Part shown: positions 8,180-16,106 of the stretch, piece after piece
Numbering within the stretch: position 1 is the stretch's first letter
Layout of the letters: the number at the start of each line of letters is the position of its first letter
Assembly (NCBI GenBank): GCA_964532175.1
Contig: CAZHGP010000024.1
Span: forward strand, 1 to 22,296
Source of the DNA: JAVZCJ01 sp964532175
Lineage (GTDB): Archaea > Thermoproteota > Nitrososphaeria_A > Caldarchaeales > JAVZCJ01
DNA: 22,296 nucleotides
Reading direction: 5' to 3'
Notes under the pieces: model-generated
Databases searched by the model: none
Seen by the model: the letters and a program-made list of their open reading frames with translations, nothing else
What the model was told of the DNA's origin: nothing
Position numbers and translations under genes: made by a program

Positions 8180-9316
8180 TTATTTTTCAATAAATATTTC
8201 ATTCCATTCTTTAATTTTATCAAATATTTTTTCTATATCATTTTGTGAAACAAAAATGTTTAAAGGTTCAAAATCTTTTATTTGAAAAATTTTAAGATAG
8301 CTTTCTGGCATTTCAATATTTTTATTAGCTGGATAAACCCAATCTCCTTCATAAAGATATTTTTGAACTTCAGAAGATAAAATATATTCTATATATTTTC
8401 TAGCTAAATCCAGATTTTTTGCATTTTTAGCTATACTAACTCCATTCACTTTAATCCAACTATATGCTTTATTATTCTCATAAAATGGCATAGCTGAAAA
8501 ATAATTTAATGTATTATTCATTTCATAAATAAATATTGGATCAGTAGAAGTACCTATTAAAATAAATATTCCTTTTTCTCCACTAAGTAAATAATCATAT
8601 GCTTTTCCTAATGTATCTTTCATAATTGTATTATCTTTTATTTTTTGCCACCATTCAATCCAATTTTTATTTAAAACTTTTTCATATAGAAATACTTGCG
8701 ATGCAAAAAAATGCAATCCAAGTTCAACTTTATTTGGATCCATTAATACTAAATGTTGACTAATCCTTTGATCTGAAAGTGTTAATATCCCAGGTTTTTC
8801 TAATAATTGTTTATATTTTTCTGGAACATTTTTTTCATTAATTATTATTGCTAAAGGAACATAAGAAAATGGAATAGAATAAAAATCTTTATCTAAATAA
8901 TCAATAAGCCAGCTATGCAATTCATTTATTTTTTCTGGTTTATATACTTGAAGCAAATTATTTTTCTTTGCTTTTATTAATAATATATTATCTATTCCAA
9001 GAAAAATATCTGGACTTGGTAATTTTCCATTTATTACACTATCTAACATTATTGTTACATTTGGAAAATATTTAACTTCAATTTCAACATTATATTTTTT
9101 CTTAAATCCATTAAAGAAAGCTTCTTCCCCTTCTTTTGAACTAGGGCCTATTTTCATAAATCCTTGTAAAGCATATATTACAATTTTATTACTAACTTTT
9201 TCTGGTCTAAATATTTCATAAAAAATGGCTAAAGTTATTAAAGCTATAATGAATATTATAGCTAATAATAATATCTCATTTTTCTCCTTTTTCTTTATTT
9301 TCTTCTTTTTATCCAA
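8180..9316 (-). CDS. ABC-transporter substrate-binding protein, thiamine (ThiB/TbpA)-like
   Basis: This 378-residue protein is anchored by one N-terminal helix (about residues 14-35) after a lysine-rich cytoplasmic head, with the body outside the cell. The body is a periplasmic-binding fold of the iron/thiamine class: KIVIYALQGF at the first strand, SPDIFLGIDN, IPFSYVPLAIIINEKNVP, LVLMDPN...GLHFF, then WIKVNGVSIAKNAKN...A.KYIEYILS and WVYPANKNI. The last two match the shape of thiamine-binding proteins. It starts at a TTG. No permease or ATPase partner is visible here. It stands back to back with a YjbQ-type gene, a family linked to thiamin phosphate synthesis, which supports the thiamine reading. 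Iron or sulfate-type ligands remain possible. Confidence 0.75.
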   Translation of the reverse strand: MDKKKKIKKKEKNEILLLAIIFIIALITLAIFYEIFRPEKVSNKIVIYALQGFMKIGPSSKEGEEAFFNGFKKKYNVEIEVKYFPNVTIMLDSVINGKLPSPDIFLGIDNILLIKAKKNNLLQVYKPEKINELHSWLIDYLDKDFYSIPFSYVPLAIIINEKNVPEKYKQLLEKPGILTLSDQRISQHLVLMDPNKVELGLHFFASQVFLYEKVLNKNWIEWWQKIKDNTIMKDTLGKAYDYLLSGEKGIFILIGTSTDPIFIYEMNNTLNYFSAMPFYENNKAYSWIKVNGVSIAKNAKNLDLARKYIEYILSSEVQKYLYEGDWVYPANKNIEMPESYLKIFQIKDFEPLNIFVSQNDIEKIFDKIKEWNEIFIEK

Positions 9317-9416
9317 GTTTATCGCTTTTTCTAAATGATTTTTGCTATTTAAAAATTTTCATTTATATACTTAATATTTACATTTTTTTATAAAAAATTA
9401 TGAATAGGTGATGGAA
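9317..9416. promoter_or_regulatory. Divergent promoter region between thiB-like gene and yjbQ
   Basis: A single 100-nt spacer serves both genes. TTTATATA (9362-9369) is a candidate TATA box for the plus-strand gene, leaving a leader that carries GGTGAT at 9407-9412. TATTTAAAAAT (9348-9358) is a candidate for the minus-strand gene, about 35 nt before its TTG start. I see no thiamin-pyrophosphate riboswitch in this space; it is too short and lacks the conserved core. Confidence 0.35.
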
Positions 9417-9839
9417 ATGACTACATATTTTTCTGAAGAAAGAATTTCAACAAAAGGAGAAAACGATATATTAGATATAACTGAAATAGTTAGTAATATT
9501 GTTAAGAAATCAAATATAAAAAATGGTTTAATTAATATTTTTGTTCCTGGGTCTACTGGAGCAGTTACAACTATAGAATATGAGCCTGGACTTTGTGAAT
9601 ATGATTTACCTGAAGCACTTAATAGAATAGCTCCAAAGAATGCTAAATATATGCATCATTTAAGATGGGGAGATGATAATGGTCATTCGCATGTAAGAGC
9701 ATCTATTATTGGACCGAGTTTAACAATCCCAATAAAAAATGGAAAACTACTTTTAGGTACATGGCAGCAAATTGTATTTTTAGAACTTGATACTAGACCT
9801 AGAGATAGAAGAATAATATTTACAATAATAGGTGAATGA
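9417..9839 (+). CDS. yjbQ: YjbQ/UPF0047 family protein, possible thiamin phosphate synthase activity
   Basis: This 140-residue protein is clearly a YjbQ (UPF0047) member, shown by VPGSTGAVTTIEYEPG (43-58), the HHLRWGDDNGHSH segment (80-92), IIGPSLTIPI and LLLGTWQQI.FLELD.RPR.R (111-132). The conserved His and Glu/Asp residues make a likely metal site. The E. coli homologue can replace thiamin phosphate synthase in mutants, but its natural role is unsettled. I take the ATG at 9417, 4 nt after GGTGAT; a GTG at 9408 and ATG at 9411 are in frame but overlap that ribosome site. It is divergent from the thiamine-type binding protein, which fits a thiamin-related job. Confidence 0.9.
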   Translation: MTTYFSEERISTKGENDILDITEIVSNIVKKSNIKNGLINIFVPGSTGAVTTIEYEPGLCEYDLPEALNRIAPKNAKYMHHLRWGDDNGHSHVRASIIGPSLTIPIKNGKLLLGTWQQIVFLELDTRPRDRRIIFTIIGE

Positions 9840-9861
9840 AATTATTCAAATCGAATAATCT

Positions 9862-10260
9862 TTAATGTTTAACTACTTCTAAATTATACTTCTTAGCTAT
9901 TTTAGCTTGCGTATTATCGATAGTTAATAATGGAATTTTTTTCTTGAAAGCTAAAGCTATATATAATGAATCATAAATAGTGATCTTATTTTCCATAGCT
10001 ATTTTCATTGCTTCTTCGATTAAATCTATTTCATTTATTAATTGTATTACATTTTTTATAAGTTTTATTAAAATTTCAAATCTTTTAATAGCATCATTAT
10101 TCGAAATATATCCTCTTATATGAGCCTTCCATATCGAATTTCCAACTTCTTTAACGATATGATCAACACTTATGCATTCTTTAATATAATTAGTAATATA
10201 TTGATACTCTTTTACCATCATTATGAATGCTGTTAAAGCTGAAGCATCAATAACTATCAC
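9862..10260 (-). CDS. vapC: PIN-domain toxin (VapC family)
   Basis: This 132-residue PIN-domain ribonuclease contains all four acidic metal ligands: Asp5 (VIDASA), Glu38 (VKEVGN), Asp97 (IYDSLY) and Asp115 (LTIDN). YDSLYIALA and LLTIDNTQAKIAKKY are typical VapC segments. Length is standard. It starts at GTG (10260), 14 nt inside the end of the upstream antitoxin frame, the coupling usual in vapBC operons. By family, VapC cleaves RNA and stops translation when free of VapB; the specific target cannot be read from sequence. With intact catalytic residues it should be active, which makes the unusual start of its antitoxin noteworthy. Confidence 0.9.
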   Translation of the reverse strand: MIVIDASALTAFIMMVKEYQYITNYIKECISVDHIVKEVGNSIWKAHIRGYISNNDAIKRFEILIKLIKNVIQLINEIDLIEEAMKIAMENKITIYDSLYIALAFKKKIPLLTIDNTQAKIAKKYNLEVVKH

Positions 10261-10483
10261 GATCTTCCCTCACAGATTTTATAGAAAAATCTTTAGGCAC
10301 ATTTGCAGGCCCTATTTTTTCTAAATCATTTATAATCTCTTTAAGAGCTTTTTCCTTTTTTATATAGTTGATACGTTTAATAATATAATTCCTTAATTCT
10401 TCAGACCAATTAACTTCATTCTTCAATTTATCAAATTCGGCTTTAATATTTTTTGGTACTTTAAAACTAATAGTTTCCGATAT
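10247..10483 (-). CDS. vapB: VapB-type antitoxin partner of the VapC toxin, non-canonical start
   Basis: This 78-codon frame lies directly upstream of vapC and overlaps it by 14 nt. From ATA at 10483 it reads (I)SETISFKVPKNIKAEFDKLK, then VNWSEELRNYIIKRI and a charged helical tail. A beta strand carrying SFKVP, followed by helices with K.EFDKLK...WSE.LR.YI, is the pattern of archaeal ribbon-helix-helix VapB antitoxins. There is no ATG, GTG or TTG in frame between the upstream TAG and this core; ATA (10483) or ATT (10489) are the only candidates I see. An ATG at 10500-10498 is in another frame. A TATA-like box at about 10514-10521 would start the RNA close to these codons, so a leaderless non-standard start is plausible; a one-base error or mutation is the alternative. 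Confidence 0.68.
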   Translation of the reverse strand: MSETISFKVPKNIKAEFDKLKNEVNWSEELRNYIIKRINYIKKEKALKEIINDLEKIGPANVPKDFSIKSVREDRDSY

Positions 10484-10513
10484 AGTAATCGATAAAGCAT
10501 ACTAAAAAGTATC

Positions 10514-10521
10514 TTATAAAG
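10514..10521 (-). promoter_or_regulatory. Candidate TATA box of the vapBC operon
   Basis: Read on the minus strand this is TTTATAAG, about 30 nt before the likely antitoxin start. Just downstream, ATAC and GTAT flank an AT core (10495-10508), a short inverted repeat that could serve as antitoxin operator. Both are weak signals in AT-rich DNA. Confidence 0.3.
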
Positions 10522-10579
10522 TTTACCATGAAAGCTTTATAACAAGAAATTAAGTCTTATTTCAAAAAGAAAATATAAG

Positions 10580-11113
10580 CTATTTTTTTGATAAAAGAGT
10601 AGTTTCAAGAGTCCATCTAATAGAATTAATTATCTCTTTTAATCTAGTTTCTGAATTATAATTTTTTATAATTATCTCTTTTATATATTCTCCTTCTTGT
10701 AAAATATCATAGCTTATTTCCATTCCTGGTTGAAGTTGCCCAGAATCTATTAATTTTTTATCTTTTTGAACCATTCCATCCAATACTTTTTTTATAAAAA
10801 ATGATTTAAATGGTTTAGTTTCTTGAGTTAATTCTATTTCTGGGCTTGGAGTTATTCTAATCGTATTTGATGTTATTTGAATTGTTCCAAGCAATTCTCC
10901 TTTTCTAGATCTTATTTCTCTAAGTTCTTCAGCTTCTTTAGGAGTTTGAGTTTTTGGTATTTCAATTTGTTTAAAACTTTTAGCTATAAGTTGTTCATTA
11001 ACTATAATTAAAATAGTTTTAATCATATCTATTTCTTTATTTAATTCTATTATTTTTTGTTCAAGATACTTCTTTATTTCAGCTAAAGCTTTAATTTTTT
11101 CTTCTTCACTCAA
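10580..11113 (-). CDS. Conserved-looking coiled-coil protein of unknown function
   Basis: This 177-residue soluble protein has no signal or membrane segment. Residues about 2-50 form a strong coiled coil (heptads of Leu/Ile with Lys and Glu). A middle part (about 68-95) alternates hydrophobic strands (LLGTIQITSNTIRITP). The C-terminal part (about 100-175) is helical and ends IRWTLETTLLSKK. The layout, a coiled coil plus a small alpha/beta domain, resembles uncharacterised archaeal families I cannot name with certainty. It starts at TTG, with AAGTGA 7 nt before it. It is divergent from the peptide-transporter operon and separate from vapBC, so its neighbours do not reveal a role. Confidence 0.65.
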   Translation of the reverse strand: MSEEEKIKALAEIKKYLEQKIIELNKEIDMIKTILIIVNEQLIAKSFKQIEIPKTQTPKEAEELREIRSRKGELLGTIQITSNTIRITPSPEIELTQETKPFKSFFIKKVLDGMVQKDKKLIDSGQLQPGMEISYDILQEGEYIKEIIIKNYNSETRLKEIINSIRWTLETTLLSKK

Positions 11114-11275
11114 ATATTTTCACTTAAAGCATTTCATAATTTTGATATATAAATAATTTAAAAAGTTTTTTAAATAAACTAAGATTTTCTTTTTTAAAAA
11201 TAAAATAATCGTGGGATGCGAAAAAAATAAATATTAGAGTGAATTAAAAAAATAAGTAAAATAAAGTGAGGAAAA

Positions 11276-13438
11276 ATGGATAGAAAAATATTATCTATAT
11301 GTCTATTAATACTTTGCTCTTTAATGATAATTTCAGCAACTCTAGTATTTCCAATAAATGCTCAAGAAAAACAAACTTATGAACCCTATGGCCCGAGAGT
11401 AGATTTTGTAGTTTGTAAAATATATACTAATGAACTTGCTGAAAGCTTTGCTTTAAGAGCTGGAGAAATAGATTTAATGGATTGGCCTGTAGCACCAGAT
11501 TTAGTACCCGAATTTAAAGAAGACCCAAACATTAAGCTTTATCCATATGAAGAATTTGGAATGTTTGAAATAGATATAAATCATAGAAGATGGCCAACAA
11601 GCGATGTAAACTTTAGAAGAGCATTAGCTCATTTAGTTGATAAAGAAAGATTAGTATCTGAGGTTGTTAAAGGATTTGGAAAAGTTATGGATTCTGTTTT
11701 AACTGATGTATGGGGCGTATTCTATAATCCAAATGTTCCAAAATATGAATATAATCCAGCTAAAGCAGCTGAAATACTTGATAAAGCAGGATTTGTTAAA
11801 GGTCCAGATGGATGGAGAATAGATCCGAAAACGGGTAAAAAATTAGATCCAATAGTTTTCTATGTTAGAATAGATCATATACCTAGAAAAACTGCTGGAG
11901 AATGGCTTGCAGCAGAGATGCAGAAAATAGGAATACCTGTTGATTTACATGTTGTTGAAAGAAAAGTTTGTTTTCAAAAAGTAATGGTTGAATATGACTA
12001 TCATTTATATACTGGAGGATGGAGCTTAGGGAGAGATCCAGATCATCTATACGATCTATATCATTCATCCATGGATGTTTATCCAGAACCCTGGGGGCTT
12101 AATTACCCGGGCTTTAGAAATGCTGAGTTTGATAAAGCAGCTGAGAAAGTTAAATGGGGTGAGACATTCGAAGAAGTAAAAGAAGGTGCTTGGGAAGCAC
12201 AAAGAATATTCATGGATCAAGTAGCTACTATACCATTGTATCAAAGTGCAGCTGTAATAGGTGCAAGTGCTAAATGGGAAGGGTGGGTAAACATGAAAGG
12301 TTATGGTGTTGGTACTGGTACTGGAGCATGGTGGAGTTTATTTAATGCTCATTTAAAAGATATGCCATTCGGCGGAACACTTAGATTTGGATTTAAGAGT
12401 GAGCCTGAAGATTTGAATCCTATTAGAGGAATGTGGGTTTGGGATTGGTATGTTTTACAAGAAATTTACGAAGGTGTTCCTTATGCTGTAGATCCATATA
12501 CATTAAAAGATATCCCATGGACAGCTACATGGAAAACTGAACCTTGGGAATATGCTCCAGGAAAGAAAGGTATGAAGATAACTTATAAACTAGTTGAAAA
12601 TATGACTTTCCATGATGGAAAGCCAGTTACAGCTGAAGATGTTAAATTTACTTATGAATTCTTTATGAAATATCAACCTCCAAGGTATTTGCCAGTAATC
12701 GAAAAGCTTGTTAAAGTTGAAGCTCCAGATAAATATACAGTAGTACTCTATTGCAATGTCTCAAGTTATTTATTATTACACACCGTTTCTACAATAATAT
12801 TACCTAAACATATATGGGAGAAAGTTGGTGAAAAATGGACTACATATGACTGTGTTGCAGAAGGGACATTAATCGGTTCAGGACCATTCCAATTTGTTGA
12901 ATATAAACCAGGAGAATATGTTTTACTTAAAGCTTTCAAAGATTACTTTAGAAGACATCCAGATAAGAAGATTTCAGCTAAAGCTGTATCAATTCCATCA
13001 ACTATTGCTGCAGGACAAAAACCTTCAGTAACTATTCAAGCTATAGATTATTCAGGAAAGCCTATAACTGAAAATGCAAAAGTAACTTTAAGTGTTGCTG
13101 GACAAGCTATTGAAATGAGACATATTGGTGGAGGAGTATGGGAAGCTACTTTACCAGCTTTAACTGAAGGTTCATATACATTAGAATTTAATGTTGTTTG
13201 GTATAGTCCAATAGGAGATTATACTACGAAATTAACTTCTCCATTAACTGTTAGTGGTGTTGCACCTATTACAACAGCTACTTTACCAACAGTTGCACCA
13301 ATAACTGGGCCAGCTCCAAGCGCAGGTATGGATATTGCTTTAGGAATCATAGTATTTGCAATAGTTCTTTTAGCTATAGGCTTTATAATAAGTAGATTAA
13401 AAGTAGCACCTCCAGCACCAGCTCCAAAACCAGCTTAA
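11276..13438 (+). CDS. Membrane-anchored peptide-type ABC substrate-binding protein, halves in permuted order
   Basis: This 720-residue protein of the SBP_bac_5 (DppA/OppA) class binds peptides or other solutes outside the cell. It has an N-terminal signal sequence (about 5-30). Residues about 40-345 match the second half of a normal DppA (starting RVDFVVCKIYTN and ending near the domain end). Residues 366-558 match the first half: GGTLRFGFKSEPEDLNP, FHDGKPVTAEDVKFTYEF and GSGPFQFVEYKPGEYVL. The usual order is therefore swapped. An Ig-like beta domain (about 567-660), a Thr/Pro-rich linker and a C-terminal TM helix (686-706) anchor it in the membrane. Two permease genes follow. The start ATG has GTGAGG upstream. 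Family is certain; the ligand is unknown. Confidence 0.9.
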   Translation: MDRKILSICLLILCSLMIISATLVFPINAQEKQTYEPYGPRVDFVVCKIYTNELAESFALRAGEIDLMDWPVAPDLVPEFKEDPNIKLYPYEEFGMFEIDINHRRWPTSDVNFRRALAHLVDKERLVSEVVKGFGKVMDSVLTDVWGVFYNPNVPKYEYNPAKAAEILDKAGFVKGPDGWRIDPKTGKKLDPIVFYVRIDHIPRKTAGEWLAAEMQKIGIPVDLHVVERKVCFQKVMVEYDYHLYTGGWSLGRDPDHLYDLYHSSMDVYPEPWGLNYPGFRNAEFDKAAEKVKWGETFEEVKEGAWEAQRIFMDQVATIPLYQSAAVIGASAKWEGWVNMKGYGVGTGTGAWWSLFNAHLKDMPFGGTLRFGFKSEPEDLNPIRGMWVWDWYVLQEIYEGVPYAVDPYTLKDIPWTATWKTEPWEYAPGKKGMKITYKLVENMTFHDGKPVTAEDVKFTYEFFMKYQPPRYLPVIEKLVKVEAPDKYTVVLYCNVSSYLLLHTVSTIILPKHIWEKVGEKWTTYDCVAEGTLIGSGPFQFVEYKPGEYVLLKAFKDYFRRHPDKKISAKAVSIPSTIAAGQKPSVTIQAIDYSGKPITENAKVTLSVAGQAIEMRHIGGGVWEATLPALTEGSYTLEFNVVWYSPIGDYTTKLTSPLTVSGVAPITTATLPTVAPITGPAPSAGMDIALGIIVFAIVLLAIGFIISRLKVAPPAPAPKPA

Positions 13439-13482
13439 TTCCTTTTTAATTCCTTTTTTATTTTTTTTAAAAAAATAAAAAG
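13439..13482 (+). terminator. Poly-T transcription terminator after the binding-protein gene
   Basis: Right after the stop codon come T-tracts of growing length (T5, T6, T8) followed by an A-rich stretch that can pair back with them. Archaeal RNA polymerase stops at such T-runs without needing a strong hairpin. Partial termination here would give more binding protein than permease, a common arrangement. Confidence 0.55.
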
Positions 13483-13552
13483 CTAAATATTAATAAGCAA
13501 CTTTTTAAAATGTTTTTAAAACAGTAAAGAGTTTGAAAAGAGGTTTTTATTA

Positions 13553-14536
13553 TTGGGGCTAAGAAAATATATAGTTAAAAGAACTATATATACAATTATA
13601 TTAATTTATATAGTTTTAACTATTAATTTTATTATTTTTCAATTAATACCAGCTGATCCAGTTACAATTATGGCTAGTTCTCTTAGACTTAAGCCTGAAC
13701 AAGCAAAAAGATTAATAGAAATATTTGGTTTAAATGAGCCTCTCTATATAAGATATTTAAAATATATAAAAAATATGTTTTTATGGGAATTTGGTTATTC
13801 TTATTATTCTCAACATCCAGTAATAAATGAGATAATGGAAAGACTTCCAAATACAATTTTATTGCTTGGAGTTTCAACAATTTTCTCAATAATATTCGGA
13901 GTATTTACTGGAGTTTATGCTGCTGCTAAAAGAGGGGAAAAGCTTGATTTAAGCATAATGACAAGTTCTCTTATAATTAGCAATTTACCTGTTTTTTGGA
14001 CAGGAATGATTTTCCTATACGTTTTTGGCTTTATATTTAAAATATTTCCATTTGGAGGAACAATTAGTCCTCCATCACCAACAAATCCTCTTACAGATCC
14101 ATTAAGTATTACAATAGATATTTTATGGCATTTATTCCTTCCAGGATTTACATTATTTTTGTTTAGTTATGGAGCATATACTTTATTAATGAGAAGTACT
14201 ATGATTGAAAGTCTTACAGAAGATTATATAACAACTGCTAGAGCAAAAGGTGTTGATGAAAGAACTGTACTTTTTAAACATGCTTTTAGAAATGCTTCTC
14301 TTCCATTAGTAACAAATGTTGCATTATCTTTTGCTAGTATAATAAGTGGTGCGATAGCTACAGAAACAGTTTTTTCATGGCATGGAATGGGTTTATTAAC
14401 ATGGGATGCAGTTATGCAAGTAGATTATCCTGTTCTTCAAGCAATATTCTATATATTTGCATTATCAACTATTTTTGCAAACTTTATTGCAGATATTCTT
14501 TATGGCTTTATAGATCCTAGGATAAAGTATGAATAG
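13553..14536 (+). CDS. dppB: Peptide-type ABC transporter permease, DppB/OppB family
   Basis: This 327-residue inner membrane permease has about six TM helices. The N-terminus KYIVKRTIYTIILIYIVLTINFIIF..IPADP is typical of DppB. The LNEPLYIRYLKYIKN segment and the EAA loop (about 213-250: YITTARAKGVDERTVLFKHAFRNA) that docks on the ATPase are intact. The C-terminus ends in DILYGFIDPRIKYE, as in the family. The start is TTG, preceded by an AGAGG ribosome-site-like stretch. It sits 114 nt after the binding protein and 11 nt before its partner permease. No ATPase genes (dppD, dppF) follow, so these must be encoded elsewhere. Confidence 0.93.
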   Translation: MGLRKYIVKRTIYTIILIYIVLTINFIIFQLIPADPVTIMASSLRLKPEQAKRLIEIFGLNEPLYIRYLKYIKNMFLWEFGYSYYSQHPVINEIMERLPNTILLLGVSTIFSIIFGVFTGVYAAAKRGEKLDLSIMTSSLIISNLPVFWTGMIFLYVFGFIFKIFPFGGTISPPSPTNPLTDPLSITIDILWHLFLPGFTLFLFSYGAYTLLMRSTMIESLTEDYITTARAKGVDERTVLFKHAFRNASLPLVTNVALSFASIISGAIATETVFSWHGMGLLTWDAVMQVDYPVLQAIFYIFALSTIFANFIADILYGFIDPRIKYE

Positions 14537-14547
14537 GAGAAAACAAA

Positions 14548-16104
14548 ATGTTAAGCATATTTGAAATTTTTAGAGAACGAAGAACTTATCAAAAAATTAT
14601 TAGAAATGTAAAGAATTTTTGGAATAGTTTTAAAAGAAATAGAAAAGGGATTATTGGTTTAGCCATATTATTATTCTTTTTAGCTATAGCTATTTTAGCT
14701 CCAATTCTAGCTCCACATGATCCTTTGAATGATTATTATGTAGCAGGTCATAGAGCTGCTCCTGAATGGGTTGCGCCTTTTTTAGGATCGTATAGTTTAA
14801 ACATGTTTCCAATAAAAGATCCAAAGTTTTCTTCTGAAAATGCTTTAAATGAATGGGATATTTCTTTACCTCATGGAAGTTTATTCGAAATTTCTTCATC
14901 TTATTCAAAGATTACAATTTCACCTGAAATACAAAAAATTTTAGCTTTACCTAAAGAACAAAATGTTTTAGGAAGTATACATATAAATCTTAAAAAAACA
15001 GCTAAAGAATCATTTTTATTAAAAACAATTAATATTAGTAAAACTTTCAATTATGAATATTCTGCTCCACCTAAGAAATTTATATGTAGTTTCATGGCTT
15101 TAAAGAAAGGTTCTGAAGATATATATGTTACAATAAACTATTTTATAATTACACCTAAATATGGAAAAGTAATATTACTTTCTAAAAGATTATCTGAAAA
15201 TTCATGGCTTATACAAAATGTTGATTCTCATAGTTCAGATGTTAAGAGAAATGTTGGTAAACTTGTTGGAGATCCAACTGGAATATTAACAGAAGTACCT
15301 CCAACTCTTTTCACAAGCAAAGGAACATATACTTTTGGAATACAAATAGATTTATATGATGAATCAAAAAATGAAAGTAATGTAGATATTTATTTAACGA
15401 ATATGAATATAAAACTTCTGGGTTCAGCTTATGGAATACTTGGAACTGATCATTTTGGAAGAGATTTATATTCACAGCTCTTACATGGTTCAAGAACCAC
15501 TTTATACATAGCTTTTCTATGTGCATTCATATCTGTTAGCATAGGTTTAATTGTTGGTCTTGTTTCTGGATATGTTGGAGGCTTAACAGATGAAATATCC
15601 ATGAGATTCACAGATGTATTATTAACTCTCCCATATCTTCCTTTAGTACTTGTTTTAATGGCTGTTTTGGGGGCTAAAATTGAAAATTTAATAATTTTGC
15701 TTGGTTTCTTAGGATGGATGGGTTTTGCTAGAATGGTTAGATCTCAAACATTAAGCTTAAAAGAAAGAGCTTTTGTTGAAGCTTCAAGAGCTTTAGGAGC
15801 TTCTACTGGACATATAATCTTTAAGCATATTTTACCAAATGTAATGGGATTGGTATATGTTGCATTAGCATTAAATGTTCCTACAATAATTGTAGCCGAA
15901 GCTTGGCTTAGTTTTCTTGGTTTAGGAGATCCGAATAGAGTAACATGGGGAAAAATGATTTTTGAAGCAGAAATAAATCATGCATTAACAGAATTTAATT
16001 GGATTCTTCCACCAGGAATATGCATAGGTCTTATATCTTTATCATTTGTATTAATTGGTTATTCTTTAGATGAAATATTAAATCCAAGACTTAGAAAAAG
16101 ATAA
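14548..16104 (+). CDS. dppC: Peptide-type ABC transporter permease, DppC/OppC family, with large extracellular insertion
   Basis: This 518-residue permease is well above the usual length of about 300. TM1 (about 34-58, RKGIIGLAILLFF..PILAPHDP) is normal. The conserved LGTDHFGRDLYSQLLHGSRTTL appears only at about 296. About 230 residues lie between them, mostly beta-strand-like and soluble, and should be outside the cell next to the binding protein. The remaining five TM helices and the EAA loop (about 402-435: AFVEASRALGASTGHIIFKHILPN) are intact, ending DEILNPRLRKR. AGGAG precedes the ATG. It ends 2 nt before a convergent gene. The insertion may be a docking or ligand-handling domain; similar expanded DppC proteins occur in archaea. 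Confidence 0.92.
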   Translation: MLSIFEIFRERRTYQKIIRNVKNFWNSFKRNRKGIIGLAILLFFLAIAILAPILAPHDPLNDYYVAGHRAAPEWVAPFLGSYSLNMFPIKDPKFSSENALNEWDISLPHGSLFEISSSYSKITISPEIQKILALPKEQNVLGSIHINLKKTAKESFLLKTINISKTFNYEYSAPPKKFICSFMALKKGSEDIYVTINYFIITPKYGKVILLSKRLSENSWLIQNVDSHSSDVKRNVGKLVGDPTGILTEVPPTLFTSKGTYTFGIQIDLYDESKNESNVDIYLTNMNIKLLGSAYGILGTDHFGRDLYSQLLHGSRTTLYIAFLCAFISVSIGLIVGLVSGYVGGLTDEISMRFTDVLLTLPYLPLVLVLMAVLGAKIENLIILLGFLGWMGFARMVRSQTLSLKERAFVEASRALGASTGHIIFKHILPNVMGLVYVALALNVPTIIVAEAWLSFLGLGDPNRVTWGKMIFEAEINHALTEFNWILPPGICIGLISLSFVLIGYSLDEILNPRLRKR

Positions 16105-16106
16105 AT

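Noticed and set aside
9317..9416. Thiamin-pyrophosphate riboswitch between the ThiB-like gene and yjbQ.
   Set aside because: The spacer is only 100 nt, very AT-rich and without the conserved TPP-riboswitch core.
13454..13481. T-rich/A-rich palindrome as a special regulatory structure.
   Set aside because: It fits an ordinary archaeal oligo-T terminator followed by an A-rich stretch.
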